A DNA stretch of 64,000 bases from BOKV01 sp041397525 (GTDB lineage Bacteria; Pseudomonadota; Alphaproteobacteria; Rhizobiales; Rhizobiaceae), in assembly GCA_041397525.1 (NCBI GenBank), contig JAWKWL010000002.1:124001-188000 (forward strand), written 5' to 3'. Shown here piece by piece: positions 18,074 to 26,760 of the stretch. Made by a program: the position numbers and the translations under genes. Each line of letters starts with the position of its first letter. Position 1 is the first letter of the stretch. Under the pieces are notes generated by a model. That model did not search any database and was not told where the DNA came from. It was given only the letters and a program-made list of their open reading frames with translations.

Positions 18074-18574
18074 TCAACCGCTTGGCGCGGCAAGCACGGT
18101 TACAGCGCGCCGGTTCTGCGACCAGCAGGAAATGTCGTCGCAAACCGCTACCGGCCTTTCCTTGCCATAAGAAATTGTACGGATACGGTTTGCCGGCACG
18201 CCACGGGCTGCCAGATAGTCGCGGGTGGCTGCCGCACGCCTTGCCCCTAGTGCGAGGTTGTATTCACGAGTGCCGCGCTCGTCGGCGTGGCCTTCAACCG
18301 TCACGGGGTAATTTGTGTAACGCGCCAGCCACTGCGCCTGGCGGTCGAGTGTCTCGCGCGCCTGCGATGTCAGCGCAGATGAATCGGTCTCGAAGAAGAT
18401 GCGGTCACCGACATTGACGGTGAAGTCTTGTTGCGTGCCTGGCGTCGCTCCGTTGTTGAGACCGAGCCCGTTGGCATTGTCAGGCAGTTTCTGCTTGGCA
18501 CAGCCAGCCAGCGCAAGGCCCAAGGCCAACGCGATTACAGCAGGCGTTTTCAGCAAGGACTGGGTCCCCAGCAT
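18074..18574 (-). CDS. pal: Peptidoglycan-associated lipoprotein Pal
   Basis: Outer-membrane lipoprotein that binds peptidoglycan and, with TolB, pulls the outer membrane in during division. It has a lipoprotein signal with lipobox LAGC (lipidated Cys near residue 25), a short Gly/Asn linker, and an OmpA-like domain (about 50-160) with the peptidoglycan-binding HADERGTREYN block and NRRAV motif. A GTG two codons upstream is possible, but ATG at 18574 has the better spacing (AGGAG, 8 nt). It is preceded by a tolB terminator and followed by its own strong terminator, so it is probably transcribed alone as well. Two one-mismatch CtrA-type boxes lie upstream. Confidence 0.96.
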   Translation of the reverse strand: MLGTQSLLKTPAVIALALGLALAGCAKQKLPDNANGLGLNNGATPGTQQDFTVNVGDRIFFETDSSALTSQARETLDRQAQWLARYTNYPVTVEGHADERGTREYNLALGARRAAATRDYLAARGVPANRIRTISYGKERPVAVCDDISCWSQNRRAVTVLAAPSG

Positions 18575-18625
18575 CTTCACTACTCCTTTAAGGATTTTCT
18601 AAACCCCCCAATAACCATGTTCCGG

Positions 18626-18664
18626 TTAACTCCGGCTCAAAAAAGAGGGTTAATTTTCCACTAA
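18626..18664 (-). promoter_or_regulatory. Near-consensus CtrA-type boxes upstream of pal
   Basis: Two tandem one-mismatch matches to TTAA-N7-TTAA lie 52-90 bp before the pal start: TTAA-N7-TCAA at 18626-18640 and TTAA-N7-CTAA at 18650-18664. Individually weak; together, at the promoter of a division-linked lipoprotein, they are suggestive. CtrA control is inference. Confidence 0.35.
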
Positions 18665-18750
18665 TTCAACTTGCGGCGTTCGGTTTCGACACAGCCATTC
18701 CCCGGCAATTCCCAAGCCAGCATGCACAGGCGTGTCCCATGGCAATTTGT

Positions 18751-18779
18751 CCAAAAAGCGGCGGCTTGCGGCCACCGCT
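18751..18779 (-). terminator. Terminator of tolB
   Basis: A 9-bp stem with one mismatch (minus strand AGCGGTGGC ... GCCGCCGCT), five-base loop, followed by TTTTTGG. It lies about 29 bases after the tolB stop and separates tolB from pal. Confidence 0.75.
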
Positions 18780-18807
18780 CCCTGTCATTCCTTCATGGAC
18801 ACCAAAA

Positions 18808-20181
18808 TCAGTCCAGCAATGGTGACCATGCCGGATCTGAACCGAATGACGGCGTCGGTATCCGCCGTTCATGGTAGCCGGTGAGGTCGATGGAATAGAG
18901 TGCAGGCCCGCCATTCTGGCCACTGCTGTCGCGGAAGAACATCAGCACGCGCCCGTTCGGTGCCCAGGTCGGACCCTCATTGTGAAAGCCTTCCGTCAGG
19001 ATGCGTTCGCCCGAACCATCCGTTTTCATGACCCCGATCGCGAACTTGCCACCGGATTGTTTCGTGAAGGCGATCAGGTCTCCGCGCGGCGACCAGACCG
19101 GCGTTGCATAGCTGCCATTTCCGAACGAAATACGGGTCTGGCCCGAGCCATCGGCATTCATGATATAGAGCTGCTGGCGGCCACCACGGTCGGATTCGAA
19201 AACCACCCGGTTTCCATCAGGTGAAAACGAGGGCGCAGTATCAATCGCGGCTGTATCGGTCAGCCTTGTTGTCGTGCGCGAGCGAAGGTCCATGGTGTAG
19301 ATATTCGCATTTCCGTCCTGCTGCAGGCTGAGGATGATCTTCTGCCCGTCCGGCGAGAAGCGCGGCGAGAAGGTCATGTTCGGAAAATTGGTCACCAGTT
19401 CGCGTTGTCCGGTTTCAATCTGCAACAGATATACCCGCGGATTGCCGCCATCGAACGACATGTAGGTGATTTCCTGGCGGCTGGGAGAAAACCGTGGCGT
19501 CAACACCAGATCCTTGCCGCTGGTAAGCGGCCGCATATTGGCACCGTCCTGGTCCATGATAGCCAGGCGTTTGACCCGCTTCGATTTTGGCCCGGTCTCG
19601 TCGACATAGACGATGCGAGTGTCGAAATAGCCCTTCTCGCCGGTCAGCCGCTCATAGATTGCATCAGCGATGATATGCGCCAGTCTGCGCCAGTTGTCAG
19701 GCGTGGTGAAGAATTGCTGCCCGATCATCTGTTCATTGGCAAAGACATCCCAAAGCCGGAATTCGGCCTTGAGCCGCCCATCGCCCTGCATCGAAACCCG
19801 TGCCGTGACCAGAGCCTGGGCATTGATCACACGCCAGTCCTCGAAGCGCGGAACAGCATCAGGGCTCGTTGTCTTGTCGATGAATGCCGACTTCTCGATG
19901 GGTCGGAAAAGACCGGAATTGGCAAGATCATCTGAAATCACACCGGCAATGTCCCTGGCGACCTGTTCGCCCTCGAAATCGGCAATTGCTATTGGCAGTG
20001 GCTCGACATTGCCCTTGGTCAGGTCAAGCTCCAACTGCGCATTCGCGGGGGAGATCGCCTGGATCGACACCAGGAGGAAAATGGCAAATGTGAACGCTGC
20101 ACCAAAACTGCGGGAAAGACCGGGTCTCGCAAGATCGAACATCAATTTTTCCTTTGCACGGAATATTTGGGACATATTCAT
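18808..20181 (-). CDS. tolB: Tol-Pal system protein TolB
   Basis: Periplasmic protein that shuttles between TolA and Pal. The 457-residue protein has a long N-region and signal peptide (cleavage near ANA-QLELDL, about residue 48), an N-terminal alpha/beta domain (IAIADFEGE, VTARVSMQGDG), and a C-terminal six-bladed WD40-like propeller with repeated blocks such as FSPDGQKI, FSPDGNRV, WSPRGDLI and WAPNGRVL. ATG at 20181 is chosen because AGGA lies eight bases upstream; a further ATG is two codons later. It starts 14 bp after tolA and ends at a terminator before pal. Confidence 0.96.
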   Translation of the reverse strand: MNMSQIFRAKEKLMFDLARPGLSRSFGAAFTFAIFLLVSIQAISPANAQLELDLTKGNVEPLPIAIADFEGEQVARDIAGVISDDLANSGLFRPIEKSAFIDKTTSPDAVPRFEDWRVINAQALVTARVSMQGDGRLKAEFRLWDVFANEQMIGQQFFTTPDNWRRLAHIIADAIYERLTGEKGYFDTRIVYVDETGPKSKRVKRLAIMDQDGANMRPLTSGKDLVLTPRFSPSRQEITYMSFDGGNPRVYLLQIETGQRELVTNFPNMTFSPRFSPDGQKIILSLQQDGNANIYTMDLRSRTTTRLTDTAAIDTAPSFSPDGNRVVFESDRGGRQQLYIMNADGSGQTRISFGNGSYATPVWSPRGDLIAFTKQSGGKFAIGVMKTDGSGERILTEGFHNEGPTWAPNGRVLMFFRDSSGQNGGPALYSIDLTGYHERRIPTPSFGSDPAWSPLLD

Positions 20182-20195
20182 CTGAATTCCTTTGC

Positions 20196-21251
20196 TCAAA
20201 ACATCTGGCTCGGATCGAAATTGACGACAACCGTGTTCCAGATGTCATACTTGCCGGCCGGAACATTCAGCCCGTCCCGGTCACATTTCAGGATCGCCCG
20301 CTTGGCGCTCTCGTCAAACTGCCTGTTTCCAGACGATGCCGAAACCTCTGGCTGCCCGGTCAGCTTGCCGTTCTGGTCAAGGAAGAACTTGATCGACGCC
20401 CGCAAGTCCTGACCGTCCTGGGCGCCAACCGGAATGGACCAGCAATTGGCCAACTGGTCTCGCAAGGCATCCATCTCGCTCTGGCTCAACTTGCCACCCG
20501 TTCCCTCTTTCTTTGTGCCAAGGGCTGCGCGTTCCGTGCTGCGCTTGGCACCCGCATCCGAAGGCTTTTCCTTGTTCAGCAGCGCCGCAATTTCATCGGT
20601 CGGCGATTTGGCATCCTGGCTGGAGGTCGAGGTTTTTTCTTCCTTCGGCTTTTCCTTCTGTTCCTTGCGGTCGCGCGTCTCCGCACTTGCCGGTTTCGGC
20701 GGCTCCGGCTTGGGTTGCGGCACCGGTACATTGTCCGGAAGCTTGGCGAATTCCTCGCCGGTCTCCGCAGGGGCAGGCGTTTCAATCGGTGTCTCGTCAG
20801 GAACGGGTTGGCGCGGCTGGTCAAGTGCGGCCAATTCCGTTGTCTTTTCCGGCACACTTTCCTTTACCGGCTGCGCAACTGGCTCCGGTTTCACCTTCGG
20901 TGCCGGATCGGGTTTTTCCGCCTTCGGTGCAGCATCAGCACGCTGAGTGTTGTCTGGCTTTGGCGTTGGCTCGGCGACGCGCTGTGTCTTGGCATCGACC
21001 TCCGCTTCCCCGACATTCTGCGCATCAGGGTTTTTCTGCGGCTTCTGCGTTGGCTTCGGCGCTGGTTTGTCGGCCACATCCGCTTTCTTTTCGCCTTGCA
21101 CTGCCCTGGTGACATCCTCGATCGGGACAATGTCGATCGGCAAGGCTTCCACATCAGCCACCGCAAGCGGCTTCGGCCCGGAAAGCGAGAGCAGTCCCCA
21201 GGTCAGTATCGCAACATGCAGCAGGGTCGATAGCGAGGCCGGGAATTTCAT
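20196..21251 (-). CDS. tolA: Tol-Pal system protein TolA
   Basis: Inner-membrane protein that bridges the TolQR motor to TolB-Pal. The 351 residues show one N-terminal membrane helix (about 5-24), then a long Pro/Lys/Glu-rich periplasmic stretch (about 50-255) that replaces the Ala/Lys helix of enterobacterial TolA, and a C-terminal globular TonB/TolA-like domain (about 260-351, QLANCWSIPVGAQ and VVNFDPSQMF). The low-complexity middle is the least conserved part of the family. It starts 68 bp after tolR and runs into tolB. Confidence 0.93.
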   Translation of the reverse strand: MKFPASLSTLLHVAILTWGLLSLSGPKPLAVADVEALPIDIVPIEDVTRAVQGEKKADVADKPAPKPTQKPQKNPDAQNVGEAEVDAKTQRVAEPTPKPDNTQRADAAPKAEKPDPAPKVKPEPVAQPVKESVPEKTTELAALDQPRQPVPDETPIETPAPAETGEEFAKLPDNVPVPQPKPEPPKPASAETRDRKEQKEKPKEEKTSTSSQDAKSPTDEIAALLNKEKPSDAGAKRSTERAALGTKKEGTGGKLSQSEMDALRDQLANCWSIPVGAQDGQDLRASIKFFLDQNGKLTGQPEVSASSGNRQFDESAKRAILKCDRDGLNVPAGKYDIWNTVVVNFDPSQMF

Positions 21252-21319
21252 GGCAAATCAGATGCCTTCCCGTTCTGCCCGACGCGGTACCGACAGGGGC
21301 AATGCCAGGTCCGGCCTCA

Positions 21320-21778
21320 TCACTGGGTCTGCTCCTGCAAGGTAACCAGGCCGATTCGCTTGTATCCGGCGGCGGAAATACGCGCCATGATCCGCATTAC
21401 GGTTCCATAGTCAGCCGTCTTGTCACCACGCACATATATGCGTTCTTCATATCCGTTGCGGGCAATTGCCTCGAGCTTCGGTACAATCTCGTCGACGGGC
21501 ACTTCGGTTTCCTGCAGGAAAACCTGGCCTGCTTCATTGACTGAAATCGTGATCGGCTGCGTCTCGGAATTGAGTGCCTTCGCCTGGGTTTCGGGAAGAT
21601 CGATTGGCACGCCCACCGTCAGCAGGGGTGCAGCGACCATGAATATGATCAGCAGGACCAGCATGACATCGACGAACGGCGTGACGTTGATCTCGGACAT
21701 CACTGCATGGCGCGATCCGTGCCGCGACCTGCGCCGCCGTCCGCCTTTTCCACCACCTGATCCAGTTGACATTCCCAT
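21320..21778 (-). CDS. tolR: Biopolymer transport protein TolR
   Basis: Proton-channel partner of TolQ. It is 152 residues with a Gly/Arg-rich cytoplasmic N terminus, one membrane helix (about 33-55) carrying the conserved protonatable Asp in NVTPFVDVMLVLL (D37), and a periplasmic ExbD/TolR domain ending LVTLQEQTQ. Its length and Asp position match the family. It lies 49 bp after tolQ and 68 bp before tolA. Confidence 0.95.
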   Translation of the reverse strand: MGMSTGSGGGKGGRRRRSRHGSRHAVMSEINVTPFVDVMLVLLIIFMVAAPLLTVGVPIDLPETQAKALNSETQPITISVNEAGQVFLQETEVPVDEIVPKLEAIARNGYEERIYVRGDKTADYGTVMRIMARISAAGYKRIGLVTLQEQTQ

Positions 21779-21827
21779 GATGCGATTATCCGTTTTGTCG
21801 CGTTCCGCTCAGCTTGCCTTTGCTGCT

Positions 21828-22592
21828 TCACGCAGACTGCCGCACCCGGTTCTTCTCATCTATCTGTCGCGAAAGTATGGCGGAGAACTCGTCTGCAAAG
21901 CCCTCCAGTCGGCCTGAAATGCGCGCGACATCCGTGGAAAACTTGTTGTAGGCAATGACCGCCGGAATGGCGGCAAGAAGTCCGAGCGCCGTGGCAAGCA
22001 GTGCCTCTGCAATACCGGGAGCAACCACGGCCAGGTTGGTGGATTTCGATCCTGCGATTGCCTGGAACGAGGTCATGATACCGATGACGGTTCCAAACAG
22101 CCCGATAAAGGGCGCCGCCGAACCTACCGTGGCCAGAAACACCAGCCGCGCCTCAAGCCTTTCCAATTCGCGCGCCAGTGAAACGTCAAGAGCCTTTTCA
22201 ATGCGCATCTGCAAGCCGATTGGCGAGGCAGCGCCGCGCTCATAGCTCTTCTTCCATTCCCGCATCGCCGACACGAACAGCGCACCCATGCCACTTGGCG
22301 TACGATCGGCTAGCGAACGGTAGAGCTCTTCAAGGCTCTGGCCAGACCAGAACACCTTTTCAAACCGGTCAAGCTGGCGACGGGTGCGGGCAAACAGGAA
22401 GGTCTTGTCAAAAATGATCGCCCAACTCCAGATCGACGCGAGCAGCAACCCGATCATCACGACCTTGACCACAAGACCGGCATGGGCAAACAGATCCCAC
22501 AAGCCCACATTGACCCCGGCAGTCCCGAGACCGCTTGATTCAACCTCTTGTGCCAAGGCGGCGGTAACGCCGAAAATTTCAAGCCCGGTCAT
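21828..22592 (-). CDS. tolQ: TolQ, proton-channel subunit of the Tol-Pal system
   Basis: Inner-membrane MotA/TolQ/ExbB-family protein that forms the ion-driven motor with TolR. Of 254 residues, three hydrophobic segments are seen (about 36-57, 140-165 and 180-205), with the family blocks ATVGSAAPFIGLFGTVIGIM and the Ala-rich helix GIAEALLATALGLLAAIPAV. It is the first gene of tolQRAB here. A DUF1992 gene on the opposite strand separates it from ybgC, and a one-mismatch CtrA-type box lies in the divergent spacer. Confidence 0.96.
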   Translation of the reverse strand: MTGLEIFGVTAALAQEVESSGLGTAGVNVGLWDLFAHAGLVVKVVMIGLLLASIWSWAIIFDKTFLFARTRRQLDRFEKVFWSGQSLEELYRSLADRTPSGMGALFVSAMREWKKSYERGAASPIGLQMRIEKALDVSLARELERLEARLVFLATVGSAAPFIGLFGTVIGIMTSFQAIAGSKSTNLAVVAPGIAEALLATALGLLAAIPAVIAYNKFSTDVARISGRLEGFADEFSAILSRQIDEKNRVRQSA

Positions 22593-22905
22593 GGAAGGGG
22601 AGCCTCTTTGCGAATTTGATATTGCGGTGGGGAATCATCGGAAATCGGATGCCGGTACGGATTCCATGCCTCAGCCATTTCCTTCAATCCATCCAACTAA
22701 CGAAAATCTTGTCCAAAGCATGACTTGGGAACAAGCTAGCGGAACGAAGGATTTGAACCATTCCCTTAATCGACCATCAGGGTTAACGAAGCGTTAGGAT
22801 TCTTCGCCAACCCCCTTGGCAGAGCCCCCTTGCGCGCAATATTTTGGGGCAATTGTCAGATCGACAACTGTTCCAGCCTCTGTTCCATTCCAGGCGGTTT
22901 TGCCG
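22593..22905. promoter_or_regulatory. Divergent promoter region tolQ / DUF1992
   Basis: A 313-bp spacer with no gene. It contains TTAA-N7-TTAG (22783-22797), a one-mismatch CtrA-type box. The tolQ and DUF1992 promoters must both lie here, but I cannot place their -35/-10 elements with confidence. Confidence 0.4.
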
Positions 22906-23208
22906 ATGAACTTTGCCCGCATTGCTGAAAACCTGATCGAGGAAGCCATGCGCGAAGGCGTGTTCGACAACCTGCCGGGTGCGGGCAAGCCGCTGCCACC
23001 CATTCCCGAGGGTGACTTCATGGAGCATTTTGCAGCAAGGCTGATGAAGGAGGCAGGCACACTTCCGCCTGAAGTGACCCTGAAAAAGGAAATCGTGGCC
23101 GACACAAAAGCCGCCGCCATCCTTCCCGAGGGCGAGGAGCGAGACAAAGCGCTCAAACTGCTCAACGAAAAGCGTCTGAAACTGTCGATGATGATGGAGC
23201 GGCGCTAA
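22906..23208 (+). CDS. DUF1992 (DnaJ-C28-like) small protein
   Basis: A 100-residue protein of the DUF1992 family, named after the conserved domain in DnaJ homologue subfamily C member 28. Diagnostic blocks are AENLIEEAMREGVFDNLPGAGKPL and, later, a Lys/Glu-rich helical region ending NEKRLKLSMMMERR. Function unknown. ATG at 22906 (MNFARIAENL) is chosen as the family start although the frame is open 30 codons upstream. It is transcribed away from tolQ, and its stop overlaps the ybgC stop by 4 nt (convergent). Confidence 0.85.
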   Translation: MNFARIAENLIEEAMREGVFDNLPGAGKPLPPIPEGDFMEHFAARLMKEAGTLPPEVTLKKEIVADTKAAAILPEGEERDKALKLLNEKRLKLSMMMERR

Positions 23209-23651
23209 CCGCCGAGCTTTGCCCGCAGATCGTCAGGGAAACGCTTAGCCCCGCCGCCGTGATTGATGAAGGCCACCTCGACATCCGCACCGCACAACAG
23301 CGTCTCGCTGCCATCGCCTTCCTTGCGCCAGACTTCCTGGCGCAGGAACGAGCGGGCCCCCGTCAGTTTCTGCAATACCGTGCGCACGGTCAGCAGGTCG
23401 TCAATCTTCGCAGGCGGACCGAATTTCAGGCTCATGCGATGGATCGCGAATGCACTGTCATCCTTTTCGAGATCGGTATGGAATATCTCCAGATGCCGCA
23501 GCCATTCGGTGCGCGAGCGCTCCATGTATTTGAGATAGTTGGAGTGATAGACCACGCCGGAAAAATCGGTGTCCTCGTAGTACACGCGAACTTCCATCTC
23601 GTGGCCGTTCTCGATCAATCGGTTGGAAAGTTTGGTCGTCTGGCGGGGCAT
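23205..23651 (-). CDS. ybgC: Tol-Pal-associated acyl-CoA thioesterase YbgC
   Basis: Hotdog-fold thioesterase (148 residues) that accompanies the Tol-Pal genes in most Proteobacteria. It carries the YbgC/4HBT signature VRVYYEDTDFSGVVYHSNYLKYMERSRTEW with the catalytic Asp in DTDFSG and the following His. ATG at 23651 keeps the N-terminal IENGHEM segment shared by relatives; ATG at 23597 is a shorter alternative. Neither has a strong Shine-Dalgarno. The gene is normally immediately upstream of tolQ; here an inverted DUF1992 gene lies between, so it is probably transcribed separately. Confidence 0.92.
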   Translation of the reverse strand: MPRQTTKLSNRLIENGHEMEVRVYYEDTDFSGVVYHSNYLKYMERSRTEWLRHLEIFHTDLEKDDSAFAIHRMSLKFGPPAKIDDLLTVRTVLQKLTGARSFLRQEVWRKEGDGSETLLCGADVEVAFINHGGGAKRFPDDLRAKLGG

Positions 23652-23740
23652 GCGCGTGTCCGTATTGCGGGTTGGACTTTCATGCTATTTCTTGCACACC
23701 ATATTGCGTGATGCCACCCCAAACCCCTTTTGGACCCGTG

Positions 23741-24808
23741 ATGCCAAAACTTGCCCGCCTGATGCGCTATCCCGTGAAGGGCCTTCCCGGCGAAGACCTC
23801 GATCATGCAATGCTGGCAGCTGGCGAAGGCATTGCCAATGACCGCCGCTTCGCGCTGACGCGCTCGGTGGGTTCGACCATGGATGGCGCATGGATGGCTT
23901 GCCAGTCCTTTTTCATCAACGCGCGCCAAGACGGTTTGTTGCGCTTCAGCCAAAAGCTCGATGAGGCAGCAAACATCCTGCACCTCACTTCGCCCGAGGG
24001 AGTTGTCATCAGCATTGACCTCACCGACCCGGACGCAATTGCGCAAACGAACCGGCAATTGCCGATGTTCCTGTGGTCGCTGGCCGGGGACGAGGCCGCC
24101 CCCTTCCCGCCCATGCTTGCCGAACGCAAGCGCGAAGCGGGGCAATTGTCCGGCTATTGGGATTTCACCGATAGCGCCGTTTCGCTGATCAATCTTGCAT
24201 CGGTCCGGGAAATTGAGGCCGCCACGGGCGTGCCAGTCGACCCGGTCCGGTTTCGTGGCAACCTGCTGATCGAGGGACTGGAACCATGGGAGGAGTTTTC
24301 GTTCCCCGGTCGCAGGCTGCAGATTGGTGGGGCCGAACTTGAAGGCATACGGCCCGCCGCGCGCTGCCCGGCAACCTCGGTAAATCCCGCGACCGCATCG
24401 CGTGACCTCCACATTCCTGCGATCATGATCAAGGCGTTCGGGCACAATTATTGCGGCATCTATCTGCGGGTGGTGAAACCGGGAGCGATACAGCCGGGAG
24501 ACCCCGTCCTGATGGGTGGCACTGCCACGTTGCCGCTCGAAGAGGCAACATCCCACGGCGCACCCGATTACAGGCTGTGGCCAAAATTCGCCCGGATCGT
24601 TTCGCGCGATAGCAAATCAGCGACACTGACAAGTGACGGACCCTGGCCCCTGCCGCAGGCTCATCCAGGGCAAAGGCTGAGATTGCATGGCATCAAGATG
24701 GAGGAAGCCGGAATTACCGCTTCCACCGAAACGACGATCACAGTTGATCTGGCGAATACAGACCTGCCTGACAGGATTTTGGTGAGCGGACCGTTCGGGC
24801 AGGGCTAA
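23741..24808 (+). CDS. MOSC-domain protein with unusual C-terminal tail
   Basis: A protein of about 355 residues. The N-terminal beta-barrel domain (MPKLARLMRYPVKGLPGEDL) and the central MOSC domain (about 100-265) match the mARC/YcbX-like family, which binds molybdenum cofactor; the probable cofactor Cys is in RPAARCPATSVNP. The last 80 residues begin ARIVSRDSKSATLTS and include PGQRLRLHG, resembling the opening strands of a ferredoxin-reductase FAD domain. No flavin RxYS or NAD-binding GGxG motif follows, so the reductase part looks truncated or degenerate. ATG at 23741 is chosen for spacing to GGA; an upstream ATG at 23711 lacks a Shine-Dalgarno. The 3' end overlaps the neighbour's stop by 4 nt. 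Confidence 0.8.
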   Translation: MPKLARLMRYPVKGLPGEDLDHAMLAAGEGIANDRRFALTRSVGSTMDGAWMACQSFFINARQDGLLRFSQKLDEAANILHLTSPEGVVISIDLTDPDAIAQTNRQLPMFLWSLAGDEAAPFPPMLAERKREAGQLSGYWDFTDSAVSLINLASVREIEAATGVPVDPVRFRGNLLIEGLEPWEEFSFPGRRLQIGGAELEGIRPAARCPATSVNPATASRDLHIPAIMIKAFGHNYCGIYLRVVKPGAIQPGDPVLMGGTATLPLEEATSHGAPDYRLWPKFARIVSRDSKSATLTSDGPWPLPQAHPGQRLRLHGIKMEEAGITASTETTITVDLANTDLPDRILVSGPFGQG

Positions 24809-25716
24809 ACACCCGCAGGCGCGCCCAGTTCGATCAACACGATTTCTGGCGGCGAGCCAAACCGCACCGGAAAGATCGAACATCCAAGACCGCCTGAAAC
24901 CACCAGATGCCGGTCGTCCTCCACGATATGACCATAGGCAAACCTGCTGCCATATCGCGATGGAACAACAGGCGTCCAGCCGAACAGGTTCACCTGCCCG
25001 CCATGCGTATGACCCGACAAGGTCAGCGATACCCGTTCCGGCACATTCGGGAAAATGTCAGGCTCGTGCGCCATGAGGATCACGGGCGCATCATCGCCGA
25101 TTTGCGCGAGCGTCCCGGGCAGGTCATCATTTCCGCGCCAACCCGTTTTTCTGGCTTTTGAAGGAAGAAAGGCAAGCTGGTCGCCCAATCCCGCCAGCCA
25201 GAATGGCTTGCCATCCTTTGACAGTCTGATGGCCCGATTGTCATAGACGGGGATACCCGCTCTATCGAGCGCCTCGTGCACGAAAGTGGGACCGTGGCCG
25301 TTCCTTTGCGCAGTCTTGTCCTCCCACCAGTCGTGGTTCCCAAGCACGGCATGAACCCCAGCGGCGCACGCAGCCTGCCAAGCTCAGGCCCCCATTCAGA
25401 TGAATGCACATAATCGGTGACTGTTCTCATCCCGGCTGCAAAATCACCGAGCAAAAGGATGATGTCGGGTTCCAGCGCATGTGCCTGATCAATGATCGAG
25501 CGCAAGCGGCCAACCGTCATCCATGGTTTGCAGAAGTGAAAATCCGCAAGCACACACTTTCAGGCGGAGGTCGGCTGTCCAGCCGGGCGGCGTGAAATGG
25601 TACCGTTTCTTCCTGAGCCGAAAGAGTGGTTCAATCGCAAAGGCGTAGCTGCCCATTGCGAGAGTGCCTAGCGCACCCAGACCCAACAGCTTGAGAAAGT
25701 CCCGTCTGTTGACCAA
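24805..25716 (-). pseudogene. Metallophosphoesterase (YaeI-like) broken by two frameshifts
   Basis: Three adjacent minus-strand frames together encode one calcineurin-like phosphoesterase: a Tat-like signal start (RRDFLKLLG), the metal-site blocks LADFHF, LLGDF, LGNHDWW, MAHEPD and SGHTHGGQ, and a normal C terminus. The first break is at a CA/TG repeat (25551-25557), where two bases appear to be missing. The second is at a run of four C/G (25356-25359), where one base appears to be missing. The net change is -3, so the last segment returns to the original frame. Either a decaying gene or sequencing errors in simple repeats. The start would be TTG at 25716, six bases after the ruvB stop. Confidence 0.8.
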
Positions 25717-25722
25717 CCGATG

Positions 25723-26760
25723 TTACTCCCCGTCCTCGAACAGACCCATTTGCGCGGCGGTGAGATTGGCGGGCACCTCAAGCCCGACATGCTTCCAGGC
25801 ATTGGCGGTCATGATGCGGCCGCGCGGCGTGCGCTGGATGAAACCCTGCTGGATCAGGAACGGCTCGATAATGTCTTCGATCGCGTCGCGCGGTTCTGAC
25901 AGGGCTGCCGCAATGGTCTCGATCCCGACAGGCCCGCCACCGAAATTCCGCGCGATCTGGTCGAGATAGCGCCGGTCCAGCTGGTCAAGGCCGATGCTGT
26001 CGACCTCGAGGCGGTTGAGCGCCGCATCGGCGATTTTCGCAGTCACAGTCTCGGCTTCGGCGACAACGGCAAAATCACGAACCCGCCTGAGCAGCCTGCC
26101 TGCGATACGTGGCGTACCGCGGGCGCGGCGCGCAACTTCCAGTGCCCCGTCATCGCTCATCGGCAAACCAAGAATGCGCGCACCGCGACGCACGATGAAT
26201 TCCAGTTCCTCGACAGTGTAGAAATTGAGCCGGACCGGAATGCCGAACCGGTCCCGCAGGGGCGTCGTCAGCAGGCCAAGCCGTGTGGTTGCGGCGACAA
26301 GTGTGAATTTCGCCAGATCGATTTTCACCGAGCGCGCCGCCGGGCCTTCGCCGATGATGAGGTCAAGCTGGAAATCCTCCATTGCCGGATAGAGGATTTC
26401 CTCAACCGCCGGGTTCAGCCGGTGGATCTCGTCGATGAACAGGACATCGTTTTCTTCCAGATTGGTGAGCAATGCCGCAAGATCGCCAGCCTTCGCGATG
26501 ACCGGACCGGATGTCGAGCGGAAGTTCACTCCCAGTTCGCGTGCCATGATTTGCGCGAGCGTTGTCTTGCCGAGGCCCGGAGGGCCGACAAACAATACGT
26601 GGTCGAGCGCCTCGCCGCGTTTCTTCGCTGCCTCGATGAAGACCTTGAGATTGGCGCGCGCCTGCGCCTGGCCGACAAATTCGTCCAGTGTCTGCGGCCG
26701 CAGCGAGGTATCGATGTCCTCACCGCGTTTCTCTGCCGATATGATGCGTTCTTCACTCAT
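25723..26760 (-). CDS. ruvB: Holliday junction branch migration helicase RuvB
   Basis: AAA+ motor that drives RuvA-bound Holliday junctions during recombination repair. From ATG 26760 (MSEERIISAE) it is 345 residues, with Walker A GPPGLGKT (59-66), Walker B FIDEIH (108-113), sensor ATTRLG, the GTPRIAGRLLRRVRDFA sensor-2 region, and the C-terminal winged helix ending in QGFIQRTPRGR. The ATG overlaps the stop of the upstream membrane-protein gene as ATGA, pointing to translational coupling. It is the last intact gene of the ruvA-vapB-vapC-membrane-ruvB arrangement. Confidence 0.97.
   Translation of the reverse strand: MSEERIISAEKRGEDIDTSLRPQTLDEFVGQAQARANLKVFIEAAKKRGEALDHVLFVGPPGLGKTTLAQIMARELGVNFRSTSGPVIAKAGDLAALLTNLEENDVLFIDEIHRLNPAVEEILYPAMEDFQLDLIIGEGPAARSVKIDLAKFTLVAATTRLGLLTTPLRDRFGIPVRLNFYTVEELEFIVRRGARILGLPMSDDGALEVARRARGTPRIAGRLLRRVRDFAVVAEAETVTAKIADAALNRLEVDSIGLDQLDRRYLDQIARNFGGGPVGIETIAAALSEPRDAIEDIIEPFLIQQGFIQRTPRGRIMTANAWKHVGLEVPANLTAAQMGLFEDGE

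Noticed and set aside
20154..21233. Plus-strand open frame opposite tolA, Leu/Arg/Phe-rich
   Set aside because: Arises from reading the Pro/Lys-rich tolA repeat region backwards; no start signal or homology.
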